The notes below the pieces were generated by a model. It did not search any database. It was not told where the DNA came from and worked only from the letters and a program-made list of their open reading frames with translations. A DNA stretch of 37,352 nt from positions 1 through 37,352 of the forward strand of contig JAAUQL010000060.1 of NCBI GenBank assembly GCA_012033595.1. The letters are read 5' to 3'. Both the position numbers and the translations under genes were made by a program. This DNA is from Cyclobacteriaceae bacterium (GTDB lineage: Bacteria; Bacteroidota; Bacteroidia; Cytophagales; Cyclobacteriaceae). Positions 27,686-35,401 of this stretch are shown piece by piece. Every line of letters begins with the position of its first letter. The stretch's first letter is position 1.

Positions 27686-28291
27686 CTAGTGACTGATTGC
27701 CTCCACAATTACACCACAGCCAATCCGGTCGCCGGCAGCTCCTGATGGTTGCGAAGTGAAATCATCGGCACCGGCATGGATAATTACTGCTTTATCGAGA
27801 ATATTGGAATCGGCATTGCCACCAATACTCCATCCTTCTATGATCATTTCCATTTCACCTTTACCGTCGTCTCCCACGGTCACATTGCCAATATCGCCTT
27901 TGTGAAAAGAACCGGTACCACGCTTGCCATGCTCTTCATTGGTCGGATTCCAGTGGCCTCCTGCTGAGCTGGCATCAGCAGCGCTGCAATCGCCATTTTC
28001 ATGCAAATGCACTGCATGTTCGCCTGGCGCCACATTTTCCAGAGTCAGTTTAAATTCCACTTTGCCATCTTTGTTGGTCTTAAAAGTGGCCTCTCCCTTT
28101 AGTTCGCTTCCACTGGAATTCAAAATCTCTGCTCTTGCATTTTTGTGATCCGCCATTACATCATTGTCTTCACCGATCACATTTGGTTCATTCACATATT
28201 CGACGTGATCATCTCCCTTTTTATTGTCCGGCGTGCAGGCCAAAAAGGCTACAGATACACCTATAAAGAAAAAATAGCTTACTTTTTTCAT
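27686..28291 (-). CDS. sodC: Cu/Zn superoxide dismutase, lipoprotein
   Basis: Converts superoxide to oxygen and peroxide in the cell envelope. The 201-aa protein has a lipoprotein signal with lipobox AFLAC (Cys19) and an acidic spacer before the SOD domain at about 50-200. The metal ligands fit the family pattern: His95 and His97 in HAVHLHENGDC, His113 in GGHWNP, His121, His130 and Asp133 for zinc, and His172 in VIIHAGADDF. The end GDRIGCGVI is typical. It is convergent with the DJ-1-like gene and has its own terminator. An envelope SodC fits an aerobic or microaerobic lifestyle. Confidence 0.95.
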   Translation of the reverse strand: MKKVSYFFFIGVSVAFLACTPDNKKGDDHVEYVNEPNVIGEDNDVMADHKNARAEILNSSGSELKGEATFKTNKDGKVEFKLTLENVAPGEHAVHLHENGDCSAADASSAGGHWNPTNEEHGKRGTGSFHKGDIGNVTVGDDGKGEMEMIIEGWSIGGNADSNILDKAVIIHAGADDFTSQPSGAAGDRIGCGVIVEAISH

Positions 28292-28616
28292 GATTACTCA
28301 ATTTTGTTAGTTAATAGTTGGTGTAGCTTGAAACAAATAACTATGCCAGGATAGTCGAATGACCATCAGAGCGCTGGGTGGCTCGTTTTCGGTATTTTCC
28401 ATAACTCATATCGACGCCAATAGTGGAATTACCACGAAATAGTGTGTAAAAAAATTCACAATCACCCACGCACGTCACAAAGCCTTTCTACTGATATATG
28501 CCGTTTTCCGATTTATGCTTTGAGATTTCAGTTTTGTCCTTCGCTATTTGTGTTTTGAAGGATCAAACATATATTTTTGTGTTTCCACCTAATGTTTGAA
28601 TTAATTCATCAAAATT
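28292..28616. other. Divergent intergenic region sodC / asparagine-synthetase-like gene
   Basis: A gene-free stretch of 325 bases. I recognise only one promoter-like element on plus (28548-28579); no operator repeat, RNA gene or terminator is evident, and the sodC promoter is not identified. Confidence 0.35.
28548..28579 (+). promoter_or_regulatory. Predicted promoter of the asparagine-synthetase-like gene
   Basis: TTG (28548-28550) is followed after 21 bases by TATTTTTG (28572-28579), matching TTG-N17-23-TAnnTTTG. The ATG at 28617 is 37 bases downstream. It would drive the two-gene unit with the radical SAM gene. Confidence 0.45.
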
Positions 28617-29945
28617 ATGAATCATCAATATGTTGCCAGGGTAATTGACCTCACCCATCCGGAAAAAAATATCATTTACAATATGAGCAATGAAGAAGCC
28701 CGTGAGGTTTTGAAGTCAGGTGATCCGCAGGCTATCCGCCATATCGATGGGCAGTTTTCTCTGGTTTCTGTCGAAGGGAAAACCATTCGTCTGGCAAGAT
28801 CTATTGGCAGGCCTTTGCGCTATTTCATTGCCAAGCTGGCAGCAGGCCCCTGCCTGGTGGTAGCCGAACGCATAGACACCATTTATGACTATTTGAAAAA
28901 GGAAGGTCTCGACGATCAGTTTATGCCTTACTATACCCGCATGGTGCCTGCACACTATGTCACCCGAATAGAACTGCTGGGCTGCCCTGACCCCAACCCG
29001 GTATATGAGCGCTTTTTTACACCTGCAAGAAATAAATACCAAAGCGGCGACCCGACCCAACTCGGTGAAATGTACATAGCTGCGCTCTATGCCGAAATAA
29101 AAAAATGGCTGCAATACGAAGCCAACACCGGCCCGATAGGCTGCACATTCTCTGCAGGCATCGATAGCGGATCGGTTTTTTTACTTACATACCACGCTTT
29201 GCGCGAATTGGGTCAAAGTCCATCAAGGCTCAAGGCATTTACCCTGGTGGTGGGTGAAGAAGGTGAAGACCTCAAACAAGCCAGGGCATTTCTTGCTGCG
29301 CTCGACCTGGAACTGTTTCTGGAACCGGTGCAGGTAAAACACGAAGATCTCGATTGGCAAAAGACCATTGAAGTGGTGGAAGATTACAAACCTTTGGACA
29401 TACAATCGGCCACGATGAACTTCGCACTGATGCAAGGGATCAGAAACAGATATCCCGAGTGGAAATATATAATAGATGGCGATGGGGGAGATGAAAACCT
29501 GAAGGATTATCCAATTGAAGAAAATCCCGAACTCACCATCAAAAGTGTGCTCAACAACCTGATGCTCTATCAGGAAGGCTGGGGAGTGGACTCCATGAAA
29601 CACTCGCTGACCTACTCCGGTGGCCTGAGCCGTGGCTATATGCGCACCTATGCCCCCGGCGAAGTACTGGGTTTCAGAGGGTTTAGTCCCTACACCTTGC
29701 CCAATGTGATAGAGGTGGCCGAGGGATTTCCATTTATTGAAATGACCGATTGGGATCATGAAAAACTCTACGACCTGAAAGGCACCATAGTGGCTGCCGG
29801 TGTAAAAGCCATTACGGGAATGGATATGCCCGTTTTCCCCAAAAGAAGATTTCAACATGGTGCCGGATCGATGGATACTTTCAACACATCCTTTCCAAAA
29901 TCGGACTTGGAATACCGGAAAACATTCAATAAAATATACCAATAG
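28617..29945 (+). CDS. Asparagine-synthetase-like ATP-pyrophosphatase lacking glutaminase cysteine
   Basis: A 442-aa protein with two parts. Residues 1-140 resemble the N-terminal nucleophile (glutaminase) domain of AsnB (HIDGQFSLV, RSIGRPLRYF), but there is no Cys2. The sequence begins MNHQY, so glutamine hydrolysis is unlikely. From about 145 on is the synthetase domain. Its ATP-pyrophosphate loop is FSAGIDSG (Ser179-Ser184), a variant of SGGxDS, and the second motif is DGDGGDE (287-293). AsnB-like proteins without the glutaminase include beta-lactam synthetase and lasso-peptide cyclase, which adenylate a carboxylate and use an internal or external amine. The substrate here is unknown. A radical SAM gene follows 68 bases later. 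The family assignment is firm, the reaction is not. Confidence 0.82.
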   Translation: MNHQYVARVIDLTHPEKNIIYNMSNEEAREVLKSGDPQAIRHIDGQFSLVSVEGKTIRLARSIGRPLRYFIAKLAAGPCLVVAERIDTIYDYLKKEGLDDQFMPYYTRMVPAHYVTRIELLGCPDPNPVYERFFTPARNKYQSGDPTQLGEMYIAALYAEIKKWLQYEANTGPIGCTFSAGIDSGSVFLLTYHALRELGQSPSRLKAFTLVVGEEGEDLKQARAFLAALDLELFLEPVQVKHEDLDWQKTIEVVEDYKPLDIQSATMNFALMQGIRNRYPEWKYIIDGDGGDENLKDYPIEENPELTIKSVLNNLMLYQEGWGVDSMKHSLTYSGGLSRGYMRTYAPGEVLGFRGFSPYTLPNVIEVAEGFPFIEMTDWDHEKLYDLKGTIVAAGVKAITGMDMPVFPKRRFQHGAGSMDTFNTSFPKSDLEYRKTFNKIYQ

Positions 29946-29954
29946 TGGCCGGCC

Positions 29955-29979
29955 CCCTTCAAGGGATTTCCTTGAAGGG
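29955..29979 (+). other. Strong hairpin between the two genes of the AsnB-like/rSAM unit
   Basis: A perfect 10-bp stem (CCCTTCAAGG at 29955-29964, CCTTGAAGGG at 29970-29979) closes a 5-base loop. It starts 10 bases after the upstream stop. It lacks a real T-run, so it is a poor intrinsic terminator and may be an attenuator, a stabilising or processing element, or a short repeat. Confidence 0.6.
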
Positions 29980-30013
29980 TTCGCCCTTTAGTTTATAACT
30001 TTCTACCGATCCG

Positions 30014-30988
30014 GTGAATCTACCTGGTTTCAACATCGACAACAAATTTGTAATATCGCTACGCGGAAAGAAAAACAAGGTCGATGCCGGTAAACCCTAC
30101 GCCTACCTGGTAGAAAAAGAACGCATGCCCTCGGGACACATAGAAGAGATTTCCACGATATTTCTTACTAATAAAGCGTGTCCGTTCACTTGCCTCATGT
30201 GCGACCTTTGGCACCACACCACAGACTACACCGTAGCCAAAGGAGCTATTCCCGCTCAGATTGAATATGCGCTGACGCGTATGCCTCAGACCAAACACAT
30301 CAAGCTATACAACAGCGGTAATTTCTTCGATGCCAAGGCCATTCCACCAGGCGACCATGGTGCCATAGCCTCCCTGCTTTCGGCATTTGACACCGTGATT
30401 GTTGAAAACCACCCTAAAATGACTGATAGAAGGATTTTTGATTTTCGCGATAAGCTAAAATCAAAACTGCAAATAGCCATGGGACTGGAAACCATCCACC
30501 CCGGGGTATTGCCTTTGCTCAACAAACAAATGAACGTGGATGATTTTGAGAAGGCGGTCAGGTTGTTGCTTTCTCAGGATATCTTAACCCGGGCATTTAT
30601 TCTACTCAGGCCTCCATTTCTCTCAGAAGAAGAGGGCATAGTATGGGCGCAAAAATCCATCGACTTTGCCTTCAATTGTGGTGTGGAGTGTTGTGCCGTT
30701 ATCCCCACCAGATCGGGAAACGGAGCCATGGAAGTACTGGAATCTGAGGGGCTTTTTGAATCGCCGCAAATCGCATCTCTGGAGCAGGTGCAAGCTTACG
30801 GTATAGGTTTGGGCAAAGGCCGGGTATTTGCAGATCTATGGGATTTGGAGCATTTTTCAAATTGTTCTTTATGCTTTGAAAAACGCAGAATGAGAATGGA
30901 AATGATGAATTTGGAGCAAATGATCTATGCACCAATCGTTTGTTCATGTCAGGTTGGTGAACCTGACCAGAATCAGCTTAAAACCTAA
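30014..30988 (+). CDS. Radical SAM protein (resembles TIGR01210 family)
   Basis: A 324-aa protein starting at GTG 30014; no better ATG precedes the domain. The radical SAM cluster motif CxxxCxxC is Cys56, Cys60, Cys63 in ACPFTCLMCDLW. The following blocks are KLYNSGNFFD, IVENHPKMT, MGLETIHPG, LLRPPFLSEEEG, and IPTRSGNGAM. These resemble the TIGR01210 group, which includes the archaeal archaeosine-forming enzyme RaSEA as well as uncharacterised bacterial proteins. Four further cysteines (284, 287, 310, 312) near the C-terminus could hold an extra metal site. It is the second gene after the AsnB-like protein, without another gene of an obvious pathway nearby. The function is unknown. Confidence 0.82.
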   Translation: MNLPGFNIDNKFVISLRGKKNKVDAGKPYAYLVEKERMPSGHIEEISTIFLTNKACPFTCLMCDLWHHTTDYTVAKGAIPAQIEYALTRMPQTKHIKLYNSGNFFDAKAIPPGDHGAIASLLSAFDTVIVENHPKMTDRRIFDFRDKLKSKLQIAMGLETIHPGVLPLLNKQMNVDDFEKAVRLLLSQDILTRAFILLRPPFLSEEEGIVWAQKSIDFAFNCGVECCAVIPTRSGNGAMEVLESEGLFESPQIASLEQVQAYGIGLGKGRVFADLWDLEHFSNCSLCFEKRRMRMEMMNLEQMIYAPIVCSCQVGEPDQNQLKT

Positions 30989-31092
30989 TATTTTGTGTAT
31001 GATTATACATGCCATCCCTCTGTGGTGCTACACCGCGCCATCAACATATCCCTTCAGTCCTTGCAGTATTGAAGCATATCACACAAATAATA

Positions 31093-31785
31093 TCACTTGC
31101 TTAGCCGGCTTATGGGTGTGATTTCTACTTTTCTAAACTCCACTTCCGACCCTTCTGCCTGCAATGCGATTTTTCCCGAATTGGCCGTGCAGTCATACCC
31201 ATGGTTGACCAGGTCGCCATTGAGCCACACTTTTATTTCCCGTTCCAAACATTCGATCGTCATGGTGTTCCATTCGCCAACGGGTTTTTCCGAGTCATCG
31301 GTAAGATTGATGATGCGCCTGCCCTTGCCCTCGGTGATGCCCCACTCTGCTCTTGGGCCACGACGTGCTTCCATGTCCGCAACGTGGATGTCCTCCACAA
31401 TGCACCAAAAGTCGCCGGCATTTTGATGCATCATTTGCACCTCAATAGATTTGGGAAACATACCGTACAAAGCCCTGGGAGTAGAGGCAAATACCAGCGC
31501 ACCACAATTGCCCGGTTCACCAGCAAATCGATATTCTATCTGTAAACGGAAATTGGCATAATCGGCATCAGTGATCAGGTGGCCACCGGGAGTTCCTAAA
31601 CTCACCAATAGGCCATCGCGCACGATAAATGGATTGATAGCATCTGGATTATTGTCCATTTCAGGCACATCTGCATGCCAGCCATCAAGATCGCGGCCAT
31701 TGAAGAGACTTACGGTTTGGGCACAAGAAATGCTTGTAATCCCAAGCAAAATGGTGATCAATATAGTTAACTGATATTTGTTCAT
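31093..31785 (-). CDS. Secreted DUF1080 (3-keto-disaccharide hydrolase-like) protein
   Basis: The 230-aa protein carries a signal peptide or lipobox-like start (LLGITSISCAQ) followed by a DUF1080 concanavalin-like jelly roll. The opening VSLFNGRDLDGWHAD is diagnostic, then FRLQIEYRFAGEPGNCGALVF, WNTMTIECLEREIKVWLNGDLV and GKIALQAEGSEVEFRKVEI close the fold. Members bind or cleave modified glucosides and are abundant in Bacteroidota and Planctomycetes. It stands alone between the rSAM gene (convergent) and the hydrogenase operon. It is related in theme to the ThuA-like protein. Confidence 0.9.
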   Translation of the reverse strand: MNKYQLTILITILLGITSISCAQTVSLFNGRDLDGWHADVPEMDNNPDAINPFIVRDGLLVSLGTPGGHLITDADYANFRLQIEYRFAGEPGNCGALVFASTPRALYGMFPKSIEVQMMHQNAGDFWCIVEDIHVADMEARRGPRAEWGITEGKGRRIINLTDDSEKPVGEWNTMTIECLEREIKVWLNGDLVNHGYDCTANSGKIALQAEGSEVEFRKVEITPISRLSK

Positions 31786-31898
31786 GAGGGCTTGGTTTGC
31801 AGCGTGAAACTCTGGAAAACGGATGGTAAAAATACGATAAATTAAGCGTGACCAAACAGATAGCCGGACTTCTCTACCTTACTATGTTCACATTTTAT

Positions 31899-32425
31899 TC
31901 AACTGAGCGTGTGTTCGGCTTGTTGTTTTTGGTTGATGGCTATAAATCCATCTAAAAAATTAGGTAAGTGATCTATATCTGCCAAGGCCATTTTCAAAAA
32001 ATCGACAGCCTTGCGAAGATTGTCGCTCGCCTGGTTGGTAAGGGGCTCCAGAAAATCAAACTGATAGGCTTTGATGTGCAATAAATATGCTTTGGGCTTC
32101 TTTTGATACAATTGATGGCATAGGTGCACAACCAAACCGACCGGAATGCTGTGCATAGAGAAGTCGGCCTTTGATTTTGGTGCTACCCTGCTCAAGCTAA
32201 AATCCCGGATATTTTCCACGCTTGCATCAGCAAATACTACCACTTCATATTCGCCAATTGTGTGAGCGTCTTCTATATTCAATGATAGTTGCTGTCGAAA
32301 TCGATGAATTTGAAACGGAGATCAGTAGCCCATTTTTCTAGTTCCTGCGCACACATTACGCCGACTGCATCATCCTGTCGTCCGGGGTTTCCATAGCCAT
32401 ATATCAGCACTTTTTTCAATTGCAT
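31899..32425 (-). CDS. hoxW: [NiFe]-hydrogenase maturation protease, frameshifted
   Basis: HoxW-type endopeptidase that removes the C-terminal tail of the large subunit after nickel insertion. The ATG at 32425 lies inside the last codons of hoxH (10-base overlap). The first frame reads MQLKKVLIYGYGNPGRQDDAVGVMCA with the family motif GxGNxxRxDDxxG, then stops at a TGA after SNYH. The next frame continues from NIEDAHTIGEYEVVVFADAS to the stop at 31899. One base missing next to 32283 would give SNYQLNIEDAH, as in related proteases. The repaired length is about 175 aa. The lesion is not in a long homopolymer. Confidence 0.85.
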
Positions 32426-33863
32426 TGCCGATCGATCAAGTTTCCTTCTGCATCTATCAATTGAATTTCCAGTGGCATTTTACCCAACGCATGCGTGGCA
32501 CAACTCAGGCACGGATCGTAGGCCCTTATGGCCACTTCTACCGCATTGAGCATCCCCTCCTTTATAGACTTTTGCCCCGATATCATTTCATCTGCTACTT
32601 TTCTCACCGCCTGGTTCATTGGCTCATTGTTGTGCGTAGTCGATACGATCAGGTTGCACATGGTGATCAGGTCATTTTTATCAATTTTATAATGATGAAT
32701 CAGCGTGCCCCTTGGTGCTTCCAACACGCCCACGCCTTCGTTGCCCATGTCGCCTTTGGCCAGCAGGTCTTCCGACTGCAAATCGGCATCATTGAGCAGA
32801 TCGCGTATCACTTCTGCTGCGTGCAGGGTTTCGATCAGCCTCGCCCAATGCATGTGCATGGACATATTGTTTGTTTTTCCTTCGGTGTAGGCTCTAAATA
32901 TTTCAAACTCCTTTTGAGCTAAGGGGGAAGGAATGAAATCGCAGGTATTCAGCCTGGCCAAAGGCCCCACCCGGTACCAGCCGCTTTTGGTACCGAGGCT
33001 TTTCAAAAACGGGAATTTCATATAACTCCAGCTCTTCACCTCCTCGCCCAGGTAATCCAGGTATTGTCGATAATCTACATCGTGTAAAATTTTCTTACCC
33101 TGTGTATCCACAGCCCGGAGTACCCCATGATAAAAATCTAAGGCACCATCTTTTCGCACCAGACTCAGATGGTTGGAAGGAAAAGCGGCAAAGGTATCGA
33201 TCAGTTTTTTATTTTCTTTATGATAATTCCTAAAAACAGCCAACGCCTCCAAAGCCCAATCCACCATTTTATCCACATTGGGCAAAGCTTTGCCATCTAT
33301 AAAAAAATCTCTTTCCGCAGGCGAAAGGTTCTTATTTATCCCTCCGGCAATGGCGCCTGTTCCATGGATTTTTTTGCCAGCTGTGGCTCTGATGATTTCC
33401 TGACCGAATTTGCGCATCATTACCCCCTGTACGGCCAGGTCTTTATGCGCTTTGGCCACTGCGATCACATTCCTTTGTTCGGGACTGGCATCGATGCCAA
33501 ATAACAAATCGGGACTGACCAGGTGAAAAAATGCAAGGCATGAGATTGAAAAATTTGTCCATAGTGCATTAGCCGTCTCATTTTTTCTCCGGTTGGTGTG
33601 AGGCCCTCAGGCTCTACACCAACTATAGCATCCATGGCCTTGGCGGCAGCCAGGTGGTGACTAACCGGACATATGCCGCACAATCGCTGCACCAGCACCG
33701 GAGCTTCCCAGTAGGGGCGCCCCTGTACAAAACGTTCAAAACCCCTAAACTCGACGATATGCAAGCGACTCTGCACCACGTTGTTTTCGTCATCGAGGTG
33801 AATGGTCACTTTGCCATGGCCCTCTACGCGCGTGATCGGTTCTATTGTAAGTTTTTGTCCCAT
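32416..33863 (-). CDS. hoxH: [NiFe]-hydrogenase large subunit, frameshifted
   Basis: The catalytic subunit of the bidirectional NAD-linked hydrogenase, carrying the NiFe site. The N-terminal part (start 33863) has EPITRVEGHGKV and the first ligand motif RLCGICPVSH (Cys62, Cys65). The C-terminal part has the second motif DPCLSCATH, followed by a 24-residue tail (ALGKMPLEIQ...) to be cleaved by HoxW. The frame breaks at the A6 run 33526-33531 (plus). A seventh base restores HALHFFHLVSPDLLFGIDASPEQRNV, and the joined protein is about 482 aa, normal for HoxH. A 146-base gap separates it from hoxY. Either the reading is wrong or the hydrogenase is inactive. Confidence 0.92.
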
Positions 33864-34009
33864 TATTTCCGGTATTTTTTACTTCCTGATTCGAATGATT
33901 GTATTGCTGGCATTCCCCATCTTTATTGCAATATTATGCACTGGTCTATAATTGTTGTTTACATAAACACTCATTATATCTTTTTCTACCCTATTGACCC
34001 ATTTTGCAC

Positions 34010-34561
34010 TCAGTCAAATTTGATCAACTCGTAGGGCAATTTTAAAGGATCGCCTTGAACCAATGCCACCAGTGCCTGCCAAATCAAGTCGGCGCGAGGC
34101 GGGCATCCGGGCAAATGATAGTCGATGCGCACTATTTCGTGGCAGGGATATACTTTATCCAATATTACCGGCAATTCGGGGTCATTGGGCATTATGCCAT
34201 TCTCGTTGTTGCCTGCGACAGAGGGGCCATGCAGATAAGCCTCTGCCATGCACTCGCTAAGGGGTATGGCATTGCGCAACGCCGGTAATCCGCCCATTAT
34301 GGCACATTCCCCAACGGAGACCAATATTTTGCAATGCGCTCTGAAATTGCGGAGCACATGCACATTTTCATTGTTGCAACATCCGCCTTCGATCAGTCCT
34401 ATGTCGCACATGCGGGTAAACTCCTTAATGTCGTTAATGGGCGATTTGTTGAATTCAACCAACTCTATCAGATCCAGGATTTTTTCATCTATATCTAAAA
34501 AAGACATATGGCATCCGAAACAGCCGGCGAGTGAGGTAGTTGCTACTATTGTCTTGTTCAT
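34010..34561 (-). CDS. hoxY: [NiFe]-hydrogenase small subunit
   Basis: A 183-aa short small subunit, as in group 3d enzymes. It holds only the proximal [4Fe-4S] cluster. Ligand candidates are Cys14 and Cys17 (LAGCFGCHMSF), Cys86 (GECAIMGG) and Cys153 (LPGCPPRAD). There is no Tat signal, so the enzyme is cytoplasmic. It transfers electrons between HoxH and HoxU. It is 126 bases downstream of hoxU and 146 upstream of hoxH, looser than the hoxF-hoxU spacing. Confidence 0.93.
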   Translation of the reverse strand: MNKTIVATTSLAGCFGCHMSFLDIDEKILDLIELVEFNKSPINDIKEFTRMCDIGLIEGGCCNNENVHVLRNFRAHCKILVSVGECAIMGGLPALRNAIPLSECMAEAYLHGPSVAGNNENGIMPNDPELPVILDKVYPCHEIVRIDYHLPGCPPRADLIWQALVALVQGDPLKLPYELIKFD

Positions 34562-34687
34562 ACTCTTGGTCTCTTCTTACAAAAATGTGTGTATATGCTG
34601 GGTAAAAAAATTCAATGGTAAATCGCAAATAAATCCGATTGCAATGAGCACTATACCAGGATCTTCACCATCACCACGGAGCCCGGG

Positions 34688-35389
34688 CTAGCTGTTTTCT
34701 ACTTCGCTTCCTATGGCTTTATGGTCATATTTTCTAAGTCCGATAGGGGTTTTAAAACCTTCTTCTTTTTTCAGAAGGATGGCACCTACCGGGCAAATTT
34801 CACTTGCCTGACGAGCTTCGCTTGCGGTCATATCTTTTGACAGCCGGGTGTCGATGTTGATCTCTACATGGTGTCCACGTTTGCCAAAAGCAAAAATACT
34901 CCGACCTTTTTCGTCTTTTATGGCTCTGATACAGCGTTTGCACAAGATGCAACGGTTGTGGTCTTTGATGAGCCGGGGATGAGAAGCTTCCACGCTACGG
35001 TGCGGAAATTGAAACTGGAATCGGGGCACCAGCATCTGGTACCTGTAGGCCAGGGCTTGAAGTTCGCACTGTCCGCTTTGCTCGCACGAGGGACAAAAAT
35101 GATTGCCTTCGGTAAACATGAGTTCGATGATGGCTTTGCGCAAATTTTGAATCTCGGCAGATTTGCTGTCCACCTCCATGCCCTGGGCTATGGGTGTGGT
35201 ACATGCTGTCATCAGGCGCCCATTGACACGCACACTGCAAATTCTGCATGCACCGCGAGGTTTCAGGCCTTGTATGTGGCACAGTGTCGGGATGTAAATT
35301 CCATTTTCCCTGGCCGCATCGGCAATGTTTTGCCCTTTTTGGCCCATACACTCTTTACCATCGATTTTGAATGCTATGAGTTGATTCAT
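34688..35389 (-). CDS. hoxU: NAD-linked hydrogenase diaphorase subunit HoxU
   Basis: A 233-aa NuoG-N-like electron-transfer subunit. The ferredoxin-like [2Fe-2S] site is Cys37, Cys48, Cys51 and Cys63. The His-Cys3 cluster fits His97, Cys99 or 102, and Cys108. A further [4Fe-4S] motif is Cys147-x2-Cys150-x2-Cys153 with a distant Cys199-Pro. The length and the absence of the molybdopterin domain distinguish HoxU from NuoG. It follows hoxF by 12 bases and is co-transcribed. Confidence 0.93.
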   Translation of the reverse strand: MNQLIAFKIDGKECMGQKGQNIADAARENGIYIPTLCHIQGLKPRGACRICSVRVNGRLMTACTTPIAQGMEVDSKSAEIQNLRKAIIELMFTEGNHFCPSCEQSGQCELQALAYRYQMLVPRFQFQFPHRSVEASHPRLIKDHNRCILCKRCIRAIKDEKGRSIFAFGKRGHHVEINIDTRLSKDMTASEARQASEICPVGAILLKKEEGFKTPIGLRKYDHKAIGSEVENS

Positions 35390-35401
35390 TTTCTGCGTCT
35401 T

